Shown one piece after another: positions 12,051 through 24,969 of a stretch of DNA of 64,000 bases. This stretch comes from Helicostylum pulchrum (Eukaryota; Mucoromycota; Mucoromycetes; Mucorales; Mucoraceae). Every line of letters begins with the position of its first letter. Positions within the stretch are counted from its first letter, which is position 1. The notes under the pieces were generated by a model. That model saw nothing but the letters and a program-made list of their open reading frames with translations. It did no database searches and had not been told where the DNA came from. The position numbers were made by a program, and so were the translations under genes. The DNA is taken from contig JAIXMO010000013.1 of assembly GCA_025677825.1 (NCBI GenBank), positions 310,001-374,000 of the forward strand, written 5' to 3'.

Positions 12051-12579
12051 AGAATAAAAAATATATAAAAAGAAAAAGGGAAAAAATGGTAAAATCTCCC
12101 CCAATCTTTTTAAAAAGGGTTGTACAAAAAGAGTGTTTGATATCCCCCAAAACATGAGCCGGCCCCGATTGTTTACCTTCTTTTTTTGAATCGTATTAGG
12201 TGAAATATAGGTGTTTGGCATGCGATAGGTACACTAAAAACGTTTAATAGCATAACACGTTTTTTTTTTATTGATCGATTGAATTTTTTTTTTTTCCAAA
12301 CTGTTGGGTTTCTTTTTACTTTAAATTCAGATTTATTTACGTCTGACAGAGATGACATAAAAAACGTGTATTGAAGCAGAAAAAAGACGAAAATCTTGTA
12401 CATACGATTACCTCATTTGTATATTCTAGAATTTGTAAATTATGGCTGTATCATTTGTCTGAAACGCTTCTTTTTGAAAGTACCGGAAAAAGACCAGTCA
12501 TATATTCCAATATCCGCTTGAAAGGGAAAACTTTTTTTTTTAAAAAAAGAAAAAAGTTGATCTTGTCATTTATTATACA
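12051..12579. promoter_or_regulatory. Divergent promoter region, carbonic anhydrase / GRC3-like kinase
   Basis: About 530 bp separate two divergent start codons, so both promoters must lie here or share elements. Long A and T tracts flank a more mixed centre. No specific factor site was recognised. Confidence 0.4.
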
Positions 12580-15187
12580 ATGCCTCCTAAAAGAAAGACA
12601 GCTACTAAACCAGTAACCCAGGCTAAAAAGGCTGCCAAAAGTAAAGCACCCTCTCTTCTTCTTTTTTTTTTTTTTGCTTTCAGTTGAACTCTCCTTTTTT
12701 CTAAACCGCTTTTTTATTTTATTTTATTTTAGATCTTGATCAAGATGTCAAGGAACCTACAAGAGTATCCAAGAGACTTCGCAGAAACACAGTCTCGGAA
12801 GAACCCAAGAAAGTTGAAGAAGCACCCAAAAAAATTGAGGTAGAGCAACAAGTTATTGTAGAAATTAAAACTATGAGACCCTTGAGTGCTATTGCAGCCA
12901 GAAAAGCAGCTATTGATGCTGGTTTATATAAAGAGCCTGTTGTTGAGGAAACCAAAGTAGATACCGAGTCTGAATCCGAAGAAGAGAGCCGTGAGGGTAT
13001 TGACGTATTGAGCGAAACGGATGAAGAGGATCTTGATTTAAGAGAAGTGATGGACCAGGATAATGTCGTTGTACCTATTAGTGGTACAACTACACCTAAT
13101 GGTTCGTTTACTCCTCTTCCTGTTCAGCCTCCTCAACCTCCTCAACAACAAACAAGTTACAAGAACAAGAACAAAATGTAAGTTGATAAGCATTTTTTTG
13201 TGTGTATGTGTGTGTGTGTTTTAACTAGTTTTTATGTGTGTAGCCCTGCCATGATGGATTATAATTCAGTCAGTAACTTTAAAGCAACAAACAGTAACAG
13301 TTGTGTTATCAACCAAGAAGACGATACTTATTTATTTATTGGACTCAAGAAGGGAGAGGATATTGTATTTATGGGAGAAGTAATGGTAGCACCTTTATTT
13401 GGATCTATTTCGATCACTGGAGCCGTTATTTCATCCGGCAGAGAGATTCCTAGTGCTATACCTCAAGAAGATTTAACGGTATCGTTCTACGCCGCATTCT
13501 CACCCCGCACACACTCACTTTTACGAATCACGTCAGAGCCTTTAGACAAGCCTTCGATTAAAACGGACCAAGAGACGACGGAGGTCGACGAACATTTGAT
13601 TGAAGCTGTCTTCGATGCGCTTAAAGAAAACATTAACGATTTTGAAACGATTTTGATTGTCAAGGATGTAGAAGGCGGATTAGAGGATATGAACAACGTG
13701 GTGAATACTTTTACAAAGAACTTGGTTAAATTAAACAAGAGAGAATCTGCTCGTGACGAAAAGTTGGAAATTAATTATTTACCTGGATTTCACCCTATTC
13801 TTCAAGTGACACCTGGTGTAAAGGCGTTTAAAGAGGAAAACAGTTGGGATTCACGTACCAATATGGCGTTGCAAAACGCTACGAGCAGAGAGAGACCTGT
13901 GGTCAGTGTTGTGTGCGGTGCCAAGGATATGGGTAAATCTACTTTCTGTAGATACTTTATCAACCGTCTTTTATCAAAGTATAAGAAGGTCGCTTATATT
14001 GAAACGGATGTTGGACAGAGTGAGTTTACACCTTCAGGATTGTTATCGTTGCACTACGTTGACCAACCTTTGTTGGGTCCAGCTTATACACATCAGCATA
14101 TTGAACCCGAGCGCAGTTTCTTTTTTGGATCTACATCACCTAGAAGCAACCCAGATTATTATTTAGAGTGCATTAATGAGTTGGTAGATCATTGGAAGCA
14201 AGATCAAGAGAAGGTACAGATTGAAGAAGAGGCAGAGTGGATACCGCTTATTGTCAACACGCAAGGTTGGGTCTCTGGTGTTGGTTATAATTTATTAATA
14301 AGTCAGATTCAAAAGATTGAACCCACTGATATATTTAGCATGCGTCACCATATCTACGATTATAAGAATTTACCACATACGTTTAATATGGACATTTTGC
14401 CTGTCTCCAATGAAGCGTTCAAGATTGAAAAAGAAGCACCTAATTTACACTATTTAGACTGTGTATTGCAAGATGCGTCAGTAGTGACATGTATGGATAG
14501 TTTTACTGCGATTCAACAAAGAGATATCACATTGGCTTCTTATTTCCACCAGGTCGGTATGGGACAACAGGAATGGGATTTCTCAAAGCATATGGTGGAA
14601 AGAATACCTTACGTAATTGATTGGCGTAAAAACTTGAATGCGGTTTGGGTCGTTTATGAAGAAGTCAAGATGAATGAGCTATTATACGCTTTAAATGGTA
14701 GTGTTGTTGGTCTTTTGGGTGATGTCATTGACTATAAAAAGCAAAACGGACCTAAAAACGCCGTAATTAACAATGATACCTTTGTAAGTATATAAAAAGG
14801 GGGGAAGAGAAAGTTTAATTTGATCACTAAAAATATATATTTGTTTAGACTCCTCCTAAATATTTGAATACACAAGATCAGCCAGCACCATTACCACGCG
14901 TGACAACATGTTATGGATTAGGTATTGTCAGAGCGATCGATCCTTCTAAACATGCATTGTTGCTTTTAACACCAGTACCCACAAGCACACTTGAAAAGGT
15001 GTCGAGTATTATTAAAGGAGAATTGCAATTACCGTTATGGATGATGCTTGGACCAAAGTTGGAAAAGGCTACGGATGTTGCAGGCGTACCGTGGAAAAAT
15101 GTGCCTTATATCACACAAGAGACAACTGAAGGTGCAGGTGCAAATGCTTTAAGAGTTCGACGTAATTTATTGCGTAGATCGCAGTAA
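12580..15187 (+). CDS. GRC3: Polynucleotide 5'-hydroxyl kinase, GRC3/NOL9 family
   Basis: Four exons: 12580-12640, 12733-13177, 13244-14783, 14849-15187, giving 794 aa in phase. The first 150 residues are Lys-rich then acidic, starting MPPKRKTATKPV, as expected for a nucleolar protein. The kinase core has the P-loop GAKDMGKST (about residue 400), followed by ETDVGQSEFTPSG, both typical of the Clp1/Grc3 kinase family. The last exon carries GLGIVRAIDP, normal for the C-terminal domain. Family knowledge: phosphorylates the 5'-hydroxyl made at ITS2 cleavage and works with Las1 in rRNA maturation. The first exon is short and contains no ATG competitor. Confidence 0.92.
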
Positions 15188-16142
15188 AGGTGCTACACGA
15201 AAAAAAAGACACTTTTTTTTTTTGCTCTTAAATAAACATTCGGAACTAATTTTTTGTTGTTGTTATTTCTCGTGTTTTTTTTAAAGTGGTACCAGTTTTG
15301 GGCGTTCCATCGCGCGTCTTGGTTTAGACGATAACTTTCCCCCTCATTGGTCGTGTGGAACCTTCCAGTGACTGAAAAAAAAAACACCCTGCGTTTCCAT
15401 AAAAAAAAGTTTATAGCGCCCCTTTTTTCGTCCCTCCTAAAAAAGTTGATATTCACTATCCCAAGTAAAGAATAAGTCATATAGTTGAATAACGTAATTT
15501 AGATGAATGTTTTAAAACTATGAGATCACTGTTTTTTTTTTACGCATTAGAACTACTACAGTAAAAAAAAAAAAAAAGCACAGAATATAATGCGAGTATT
15601 GTTGGCTCAACATAAAATGATAAAAAAAGAGTCATCCCAGAAAGAAGTGATATAAAATTACCGAGAAAATGGGGGGAGGGGGTTCTGTAAATGTTCTTTT
15701 TTTACGGCAAACTTTTCGGGTAACATTAATGTTGGTTTAAGTCCAAGTAAAAAAAATAATCTGAGTTGTTTTTTTTGTAACATTGTACCTGTCATAATTT
15801 ATCCTATTGGAGAATCTAAAATATATAATAGGTACACATAAATAGAGGGGGGAGAGGTAAAATAAAAAGGGGGGGGGGGGAGGAGGAGAGAGGCTTAAGG
15901 GGGCACAAAATATATTTGGAATTATAGAACATTACAGAACAGTGATTATAAAGAAAATCACTGTCAAAAGGACTCTTAAAATTAAAAATAAGAATATGAA
16001 TAGAACTAATACTTCATTCATCTAGACTCGAAGGGTAATCTCGTCCTTTATAACACTCACACTTATTAAATACCACTAGGTAATGTATACTTCTTTTAGT
16101 AGCGCCCTAATAAAATACTGTCTTTTAAGTATATATCAGTAG

Positions 16143-16549
16143 TTAAATATCTCTCGGTATAAATCTGAATATACTCTCGAAGGTACTAGTATCCCATTGT
16201 ACGCTTGAAATCCACCCCTCGGCTTCGAATTGATGAGTGCATTTGCCTTTACTTATAATGTATTTCATCTTATTATTTGTATCGCGTGGATAGTTCTTCA
16301 TGTTTTCTTCTAATAATCCGTCCATAGGAAAAAGAGGAAAAAGTCAAGTTCTGACCCAGCAAGTGTCCTTGGGTATTCGGCGTCCATTATGTTTTGCACA
16401 GAATATATTTGTTTGTCAATCAGTGAGAGGACATACAGAGACATATTCTGGCCGATTATTTGCAATATTGGCTTATGTACTTTGAGCGCATCTTGGACTA
16501 TTCTTTGCTATTCGTATTCAAGCTGGCCTTCTTGATTGTTAACGTTAGT
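16143..16549 (-). pseudogene. Decayed coding fragment, unknown family
   Basis: Two open stretches on the minus strand join with one frameshift near 16323. The upstream part has an in-frame TAG and then about 55 open codons, including NMSLYVLSLIDKQIYSVQNI. The downstream part has 60 open codons including MDGLLEENMKNYPRDTNNK and ends at a stop at 16143. Composition is protein-like and both parts read in the same direction. No family was recognised. I read it as a dead gene fragment with one nonsense codon and one indel. Confidence 0.5.
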
Positions 16550-16614
16550 GTTTAATTGCACTAAGATGCGTCTGTATTAGGATAAAACAAGAAGCAAATC
16601 TGTGACATTTTTTT

Positions 16615-16720
16615 ATGTCTGTACAAAAGGATACGGCTCTTCCTAAAGCAACTGCCGGTCATAAACTATGCACAAGGCCACGATTTCCCGCTGAATTATA
16701 CGAGCTACTTTTTTTCAGCT
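16615..16720 (+). repeat. Dispersed N-terminal coding fragment (copy 1)
   Basis: An ATG opens the peptide MSVQKDTALPKATAGHKL, followed after a slip by FPAELYELLFF. A closely similar DNA stretch occurs at 26578-26655, where the peptide reads KDTVFPKPTARHKLAQGHD. The two agree over about 70 bases. This looks like the start of a gene from a dispersed family, truncated here by T- and A-rich DNA. Function unknown. Confidence 0.55.
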
Positions 16721-18142
16721 CTAAAAAAATGACTAATAAATATAAACTCTAAAAAAAAGTATACATATAAAAATACTTACTAGCGGTGTGCATTTTAAAA
16801 GAAAAGTGGAAGAAATGTAAAAAAAAAAAAAAAAAAAATGACGGAATAAATACATCTTGGGTTGGTCGCTTTTACTCGTGTGATCTAACTCTTTAATCAT
16901 TTTTAGGTAGACTTGTTGTTCTACACTTATTTAATAGAACAGGTTTTTTTTTAAAAAAAAAAAAATGCTGTCAAAAGAATTGCAAGTTTACTCTTTCGAT
17001 TTATCTAAAAAAAAACGAGTTGTAGGCCCTATCGTCAGGTTGTTCAGGTACATGGTTTAGGAGCGGGAGGATTATCATCCGGATGTACTCTTCGTCTTCT
17101 GCGAACACCTGCGCTCAGAGACCTTTTTCTTTTCATTAAATATATATACAAGCAGTGTCAGCATACTTATAGGGTGTTACAAAACTTACAGGTCATAATC
17201 GAAATAATAGGTTTTTTTAAAAAAGAAAAAGAAAAGGAGGAGATGAGTATTTATGTACACATCATTTTATTGCTATTTAATCATAACGCTAGGTCTTCAC
17301 ATAGTCAATGAACCTTCTTATAAGTCAATGAACGAAACCGATATTTTTTTTTTAGAAGCTTCATTGTAATTGAATTTCTTACGAGACCCAAAAAAGTAAA
17401 TAATAATAATCTGAATTTTAATTCCATTTTATCCAAAATAAAACAGGAACCCTTTTCGAATTTTGCGTAAAGATCGATCGTCAAAAAATATATATGATGA
17501 AATAAACACGTGTGTGTAAGTTTGATTTTATACACATATATACGAGAGTTGTAAATCGGGGGGAACAAAAAATACTGGGGGTGTTGAAGCTTTTTTAAAA
17601 GCGCATTTAAGAAACGAGTACAAATGGTAAAAATATATTAATTCGCCAAGTTATAGGATCATCGATCGAATAGGTAAATCACGATTTCTACAATACCGTT
17701 CGTTATTGTGTACAACCGTCCCGAAATCCTATCATTTTTGTCGCATAAAAATTATCGTCACATTTTTGTATTTAGTCTTTTTTTTGTATTTAGTCTTTTT
17801 TTTTTCTCAAGGAGTTTACAATGGGAGAGAAGAGGAGGTCAAATTACTCTTTTGGGATTAAAAAAAAAAAGGGATAAATATCAACCTTTTTTTTTCATGT
17901 AGTTTTTTTTTTTTTTCTTCTTTTTTCTTTCTCCATTCTTTTTATCCTTAATTAATTACTTAAAAAATAACCTAACAAAAAAAAAGACGCATACATACAC
18001 AAATAACAAATTAAGAAATAAAAAAAAAGAAACAAAAAAGCAGTAACAGAAAGGTCTTTTTTTGACAAAATTTAAAAGACAATAGTTTTTTTCCAGTTTT
18101 TTTTTTTTTAATTTCCCAAATACGAAAAAAAAATCAAATAAA

Positions 18143-19277
18143 ATGGAAATTCTCGAATTAATTGACAATGAAAACCAACTTGGAGAATGTAAACCGCATC
18201 CATGTACTTTACCTGGCTGTTCAAAAGCATTTGGTAAAAAAAAAATCAATTATAAACATTTTTTGATTTCCATTAAACTTTTTTTGATTTTTTAGGTAGA
18301 CGCTCCGACTTGGCTAGGCACGTCAGAATTCACACCAATGAAAGGTAAAAACGGTTCTTGTATACTCCGCATTATTCATTTTTTGTCTAACCTTCCTTTA
18401 TCAGACCATATGTGTGTCACGAGCTAAAATGTGGAAAAAGCTTTATTCAGGTATACATCAGTAATTCATATTTGTCTAGTTTTAAAAAACTCATCGAATT
18501 ATATAAATTTTCAAGTAGCGTTCAGCATTGAAGGTTCATTCTCGAACCCATTCAGGTGAAAGACCACATCAATGTGAGCATGAAGATTGTTTAAAGACTT
18601 TTAGCGATAGTAGCTCATTAGCACGTCACAGGTATATATATATATGTTTATATTGCCGATCAAAAAATATATATATATATAACTCAACTCTTTTATATAG
18701 ACGTATACATACGGGGAAAAGACCTTATAAATGTTCGTTTGATGGATGTAATAAATATTTTGCACGAAAAGTAATTATGACAAAGCATCAAAAGCAAGCG
18801 CACAATTCCAACGCAAAACGAGCCTTGTTACAGTGGAGACCGTTAAATGAAATACTGATTTCTGGTAAACGAAAGAAATCGGAAAAGAGTTTGAATTGGA
18901 GACCATTGGACGAGATATTAGAGGATGGTAAATTACTTCAACAAAAGTTAGATGCAGAGATGATGCTACCTGCTTCGCCAATTCCTTCCGAACATAGTTC
19001 TACAACACTGGATGAAGACTTAATTTATAGCCCAATCACATTACCTTCGTTTATTAATAATTGGCAACCCTCTCCTTTTTACAATCCTAGTAACACGAAC
19101 CATTACCATAACAGTCAATTACCTTTTGCAACCACACACCTACACCAACACAACAACCATCAACATCAACAATGGCTTCCTTCATTATGTAAAGAACGCC
19201 CGTATTATCCCCCAATTACCGCTGAAGATGTAAATACGCCCATATTTTTAAACTATCAACCATACGATTTACTTTAA
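18143..19277 (+). CDS. C2H2 zinc-finger protein, four fingers
   Basis: Five exons: 18143-18233, 18296-18344, 18405-18450, 18519-18631, 18701-19277, giving 291 aa in phase. Four adjacent fingers span about residues 20-135: CTLPGCSKAFGRR..HVRIH, CHELKCGKSF..HSRTH, CEHEDCLKTF..HRRIH and CSFDGCNKYF..HQKQAH. The linkers are of TNERP/SGERP/TGKRP type, the usual DNA-binding arrangement. A repeated WRPL(N/D)EIL motif follows twice (about 150 and 170), then an Asn/Pro/His/Gln-rich tail. Likely a transcription factor; no specific orthologue was recognised. Several introns fall inside the finger-coding region, and the start is the first ATG after a long A/T leader. Confidence 0.88.
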
Positions 19278-19844
19278 GCCCTCTCTCTCTCTCTCCTTTC
19301 ACGTGTTTTAATATGATTACAATAGGACCCTTCACTTTCTTTTTTATATATGCGACACACAATACATCACTTTCTTATACTTATGCTTTATGAATAAAAT
19401 AAAATAAAAATTATAAATATGAATGCAAGGCATTATGTAATACTACATGGTCGGCTTGCACGGAATAAAAATGGATCACCTTCCCGAGTCACTAGTCATT
19501 GTAACACAGTAACTATTGTTTTCTTTTCTGTATACGAGTGCATTTTGGTATTACATGCAATGCACATGATATTTTTTATATTAATCGATCTTAAATTATT
19601 TATTTTTTTGACAAGATTGGGGGTTCCCTTTTTTTTTTATTTGCCCTAATACAGGTAAAATCAGCAAAAGCGTGCTCAATCGGTGAGTTTTAAATGTTTT
19701 TCAATCAGCGGATTTTCTTGGAATCGAAAAAGAACTTTTCTTAAAAAAAAAGAGTGATGGATTTTTTTTTTGGTGCGTACTTAGGGAACACTGGTCCCTT
19801 GAAAGTCTTTTTTATTGTTTAAATCAGATGCTTTGAACAATAGA

Positions 19845-20123
19845 CTAAAATTTTGTTCGGTAGAATTCAGGTGAGTTAAGAGTGAGATAGAAACAGCATC
19901 TCACTGGTAATTAGATTGTCCGTAACCGTTCGCTGGTATAGCAACTAGTTTCGTTACCCAACGGTTTCATGCGCGACTTGTATACGCTTTTCTGTTGAAG
20001 CTGCTAGTAAAGATACACAAGGAAAATCAATTGAGCCAATGTATTGATTGTTGGGTCTTTGATTACAGAAAATTCTTTGATTGCACGTTTCTATTATACA
20101 CGCTCAGAAAGAGGGTGGCGCAT
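19845..20123 (-). pseudogene. Decayed coding fragment, unknown family
   Basis: A 93-codon minus-strand frame from ATG (20123) to TAG (19845) contains four internal stops but no obvious frameshift. Open parts read like protein: KRAIKEFSVIKDPTINTLAQ and QKSVYKSRMKPLGNETSCYT. At this base composition four stops is fewer than expected for random DNA, but not by a wide margin. No family was recognised. Confidence 0.35.
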
Positions 20124-20639
20124 ACCTTTTTTACGCGCTGCTCTAAAATAAAAAATTGAATAGGTTTATACGAGAAAAAAAGGTTTATTAAAAAGGTAGA
20201 ATAAATAGATTAAAATGGGGGCCTTATAGTATTCACACATGTGTTTATTTATTATGGCGTATTATACTAGCATTTTGTTTCATGTATACTTTTTGTATTT
20301 GTACGTTAGCTAATTATTTGTACATGTTATGCGGATAAAATAAAATACGTTTTTAGCAGATGGGAGCTTTCAAATCCGGACCGTAAGGCAAACTGTGTAA
20401 AAAAAAAAAACGATTTGTTGTTATTTACGCACCTTTCGTCTTACCTCCCCCACCCCCTTATTATTTCTCCTTTTTTTTTTATTTGTTTGTTTATATGTTT
20501 ATTCGTGTGTATAGCTTTTTTTTTCTTTTTGTCTTCTCTTTTTCTTCTCTTTTTCTTCTCACATATTTTTTTTTCTTTTTGTCTTCTCTCTTTCTTCTCT
20601 CACATACACTTTTTTTTTTTTTTCTTTTTCCCCTTTGCT

Positions 20640-22221
20640 ATGAAAATAGAAGAACAAGATATTTGTTCGCAAATAAATTTAATTTCTTCTATACAGTATC
20701 AACAAAATGAATTATCCAAGTTAGCCTCTTTACTCCAATCGGAAAAAGACAGAGAAAAGTACATTAAAGTGATTGAAATGTCTAAAATTATACAATTGAA
20801 ATTGGAATACCTGCAAGACGAGAAAAAAAAGTCGATGCCGGTTAACAAACGCAATTTGATCAATTCGTTTGGTAAAACACTGGATAAAAAGAATTCGAGC
20901 TGGAGCTTGAATCAACCACGTCCTGAATTATCAGATAGCAGTAGATCGAGTAGTCGAAGCAGTAATACATGTGATACTACTAGAAGTAACAGTTACTGTG
21001 GCAATAGTTCAAATGATGATTCCGCCATTTTATTTCAAGGTATTATATATATATATATATATTTTAGGGAGTGCTTTTTGTTGTCACTCACACATTTAAT
21101 AATAAAAAGATCAATCATCTCGGTATCATACTTATAATGGACATTCATATCGTGTCATCGATCGAGTAACATCATTGCAATTTCAATCTGATGCAAAGTA
21201 CAGCATAAGACCAAGTGCGGATACAATTTTGGCTGACTTTTGTCTAAATCAAGTGAATTCCAAAAATCGACAAGCTAAAAGGATTTCGTTTGCAAAAGAA
21301 GATAGCGATGACAATGATGATGAGGAAGAAGAAGAAGTCGCGATTACAGATATTCATATCGCAGTTAGAAGGGATGCTTCTTTGTTCAAAATTGAGAAAG
21401 TACCTACAAGAGATCGAGCCCTTACAGACACCCCTTCTAGTACACTACCCATCGTTAAAAATAAACCTATCATACCTCATCCTCCTCTCATTGATCATGA
21501 TGTAATGAGTGTTGCATTACCTGATGAACCCACAGTTTTATTAACTCCACCTAGTACACCTCAAAATATATTTGATACAGCTGAACCTACTACTAATGAT
21601 GAACCCTTATTAAATACTCTACTACTACTTCATATAGTCCATGTACAAAAGGTATTTATTGAATATATACATCAAGTTGTTGTGTATGTACAGTAACTAA
21701 GTATAAAAAATGTAGAAAACACATTCGAGCCTTAAAGGACTATTGAAACGAACGTATCAGTTAAATCAATACACTATAAAAAAAACGAATTCGATGACAT
21801 TGCCCTTTTCTACGGGCATACTGTATAAAACATCAATCAGTGGAAAATCAAAGTTATTGTTAAAACTTGTTATTGTTTCTTTAGACCTGCGATCTTCTGA
21901 GAATCAAACTAGGTTCGGGTTTACATTTTGGTGGCAAAACCATCATACGCTAGTTCAACAAAGAGATGGAAGTCAAGATGATGCCAAGTTTGCCCTCGCT
22001 CCAGACTCTTTGGTAAAGGAGTCTCTTATAACTTGGATCGAATCCCGAAACCAAGAAATCAAAGGAGTCGCCTTATTGGTAAGTTTAAATTTCTTACTTT
22101 GTACAATCATTCTAATATTGATAAACATAATATATAGCCTTCTTTAATACAGGCAGATGAAATCTTGAGAGATGGTCGAAAGTTATACATAGTTTATGAC
22201 CAATCTTTATTTCAATTATAA
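20640..22221 (+). CDS. Conserved-looking hypothetical protein with coiled coil
   Basis: Four exons in phase: 20640-21039, 21110-21651, 21716-22078, 22153-22221, 457 aa. An N-terminal helical, probably coiled-coil segment (about 10-70, QNELSKLASLLQSEKDREKY) is followed by a Ser-rich region, an acidic run (DSDDNDDEEEEE) and a Pro/Thr-rich linker. The last 110 residues look like a folded domain, with RFGFTFWWQNHHTLVQQRDG and LYIVYDQSLFQL at the end. I do not recognise the family. The leader before the ATG is almost pure pyrimidine, matching promoter regions elsewhere in the window. Its stop is one base from the stop of the convergent HAD gene. Confidence 0.75.
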
Positions 22222-22222
22222 T

Positions 22223-23484
22223 TTATATTTTGGATACGATTTTGCTGTGCAAATCAAGTCCTGTTAACTCTTCAAGTTGCTTGACTGCTTCTTTAGAACC
22301 ACCCATCTTTACCTCTATATTATAAAAAATGTATATATTAGTATCCTTTCCCCCCTCCCCCAAAACACCCATACCCCTTATATAGAATAAAATAGTTTTT
22401 TTTTTTTTTTTTTGAACTTACGAATTGTATTCATTCCAAGTTTATGAGCTGAACGAAGATTTATACCGATATCATCCAAGAAAATAGCTTCTTGAGGTAG
22501 AACGCCAATTGTTTTACAAGCATATTGATAGATTTTTGGATCAGGTTTTCTAAATGCATGTAAGTAAAAAACCTTTTTAAGAACAAAAAAAAAAAAAAAA
22601 AAAACCGCATTTGGCGTACCTTAAACCAATAAGTCTTGACTCGATAAAGAAGTCAAACAACTTTCGAAGCTCAATACCTGCAGACGCTCCCATTGCCTCA
22701 GCCTCTTTAAGGTCATCCTCGGGCAAATCAAAATTGTTGGTTAATGCAGCCAATACAAATTTACCGCTTTCTAATATATGCAATTAATATCTTTTTTTTT
22801 TTTTCTTTTTTTTTTTGCGTACAAGTTACTAAATACCTTTTAATTTTTGGATAGCGAAAAAAACGTCAGGATCTAATCTAGCAGTTTCTGACATCATGGT
22901 AACGAAAAGCTCTTTTCCATCTACAGAAATATCTGGAATACTAGTTGGAACAACTTGTTGAGGCAGAGGGGAGGACAAAATGTCGATAAATTAAATACGC
23001 TTATTTTTTAGATCTACAAAAAAATGCGAATTTTACCTTTTCCGGATTTTGAGAGATAGGCTTTATAATGTTCCTTATTAGATGAGTGCGATAATTGTAA
23101 CCCAAAGTCTCGATAGAAATCAACTAGTTTCACTTCACCTCTTTCAAGTTTCTAACAAAATGGCATGAATATTCATGCGAAGAGGGGATTATATAATTTT
23201 TTTTGTTAACTTTTTTTTTTACCTGAAAGGCTCCATGTTCACCTTGCTGCACACTAAAGAAAATAGTTTAATTATCCAGGTTTTTTATATCGTTTTCTTT
23301 TTTTTATTACATGGCTACATTGATATAATTTCTAGGTAATCCATGTTGTTCTTCGTATCTGTGAATACCAGCCATAGGTGATCCTACACATACTCCACCT
23401 TTTAAAAAAATGAATCAGTTGAAGCTCGTAACAAGGGCGTGTATGTATCTTACCAATATCAAAAATAACAGCTTTAATAGTCAT
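22223..23484 (-). CDS. HAD-superfamily hydrolase, epoxide-hydrolase-N-terminal/ACAD10-like
   Basis: Multi-exon minus-strand gene starting MTIKAVIFDIGG (23484) and ending at TAA 22223-22225. Motif I is VIFDIGGV, with Gly in place of the second Asp found in classical HAD phosphatases. GSPMAGIHRYE and HGLPRNYINV follow, as in the subgroup related to the N-terminal domain of soluble epoxide hydrolase and ACAD10. Motif II is in LAALTNNF and motif IV in AIFLDDIGINLRSAHKLGMN. Ends KIVSKI. Likely a small-molecule phosphatase or related hydrolase; the changed motif I leaves catalytic type open. Introns contain long T tracts. Confidence 0.82.
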
Positions 23485-23939
23485 ATCTTGATTGTTGAAA
23501 GGGGAGAAACGTTAAAGAAAAAAAAAGGGGGGGGGGGAGGAAAGGGAAAACTGGTTTTTTTCCCCACACTTGAAAGGGATTGACTGTTTACCTCCCACGT
23601 GAGGGAATTAAAAAAATGCGTCACGTAAGCAGTAAAGCATTTAAGCATTCATGCTTACTAAGCGGATAGAGCGCGGTACGACTTGAGTGTAATAGTGCAG
23701 TTTGGTGGTCTATTTACAAGGTCGATTAAGAAAAAAGTATGGCATTCTGTTTCATAAAAAGGGCTTGTCGCATGAATTAAAACAAGTATTTTAATATAAA
23801 TGATTGTAAAAATGAGTTTAAGAGTGCGTGAAAAAAAAAGTAGTGTAAGGTACGATGACTATCTTTTTTTTGTAACCTTTAAAAAAAAAATGAATTGGTG
23901 TCCGGATATCACAGCATGAATTAATTATAACAAAGATAA

Positions 23940-24287
23940 TTAACTAACGACTATAAGTCTATCCCTTCCGAGAGTTCAACAAACAAAGGGACTAGTTGGG
24001 TTTTCACTAGGAATGCTATTCTGTCCCCATTTTATTTCACCAGTTAACAGTGCTTGCTTTTCAATCCTGTATCTTTGGTAAGTTTCACGCGATAGACAGG
24101 CAAAATACTGAGTCTACTGCATATCGATTATATAGTTACATCCAATAAACAAATTATGAAGGATGTGAATAGTTGTAAGGAAGGCTGTGTTCCTTTCTAG
24201 TTGTCGTTGTTGCATAGGGTTTCTCGTACTATCAATAGTACGTTTCAATTGGGAATCAACTTTTTTGATTCTGTTTGATTCTGCTTC
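23940..24287 (-). pseudogene. Decayed coding exon, unknown family
   Basis: A 116-codon minus-strand frame has only two internal stops (a TAG, and a TGA near the end) before TAA at 23940-23942. The first half includes DSQLKRTIDSTRNPMQQRQL and TTIHILHNLFIGCNYIIDMQ, and the second CLSRETYQRYRIEKQALLTG. So few stops over this length are unlikely by chance in DNA this AT-rich. It lies on the same strand as the fragments at 24473-24748 and 24970-25476 and is probably the 3' part of the same dead gene. Function unknown. Confidence 0.55.
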
Positions 24288-24472
24288 AAGAAAAGTGATT
24301 TATCAATAGTAAGTCGTGTCAGAGAAAAGTTGAAAAAAACCTGTATTCAATGGTACAGATAAGGAGCTTTTTTGCATGAGATGAGTAGAGCGGGTTTGAT
24401 TGGACAATACTCTTGGAAAATTCCGTAAACATCCATAGCACCCAAAAAAAAAACGCCTTTTTCCCTTTTTCT

Positions 24473-24748
24473 TTAAGATTTATCTTCAAAACTTACTTCT
24501 ACTCTATGATTAAGGCCGTATAGCGTGTAGTACCCCCCCCCCCCCTCCCCTCCGAGGTTACGTGATGTTGTTGTATAGTAGTTTAGGCTACTTGTACTGT
24601 TTATGCTGACTTGTTGCTCGTAGCAATTAGTACCGGTGCCCCTTATGCCAATTAGCACACATTTACTTTTGTTTTTCATTCTTTCTTTAATTTTTAATGG
24701 GTAAGTTTCTACTTTTTTATATATATAATTCAATGTCTTTTTTAACAT
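24473..24748 (-). pseudogene. Open fragment within a decayed locus
   Basis: A 91-codon open frame with KCVLIGIRGTGTNCYEQQVS and SINSTSSLNYYTTTSRNL, then a Gly run produced by a poly-C tract (24533-24545). It has no start context or domain I recognise. It sits between two better relics on the same strand, so I treat it as the middle of the same decaying gene. Confidence 0.35.
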
Positions 24749-24969
24749 GACTTGTTTTCTATTCTAATAGTTTTACATGGATAAAAAACAATAGCTTTAA
24801 TGGAATAATAGATTTTGCGAGGGCGTTAGTTTTGTGGTCACCATGCTATCGTCGGCTCTGTTAACCTTTGGATGTTAATACCCGTTGCTTATCTTCGTGT
24901 GCATATGGGGTTGGAACAGTATTAGGCCACACACTTTACACTTATATGGTAATGCTAACGCGTTATCTA

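Larger units (their letters stand above)
15188..18142. other. Gene-poor interval with relics
   Basis: About 3 kb without an intact gene. It holds a G-run near 15870-15880, long A/T tracts, a minus-strand relic (16143-16549) and a plus-strand N-terminal fragment (16615-16720), listed separately. The last 400 bases are the T-rich leader of the zinc-finger gene. Confidence 0.5.

Noticed and set aside
13487..13738. Minus-strand open frame inside the GRC3-like gene
   Set aside because: Antisense shadow of a clear coding exon. The same applies to minus-strand frames within the RasGEF, FCF2, transposase and glycosyltransferase genes.
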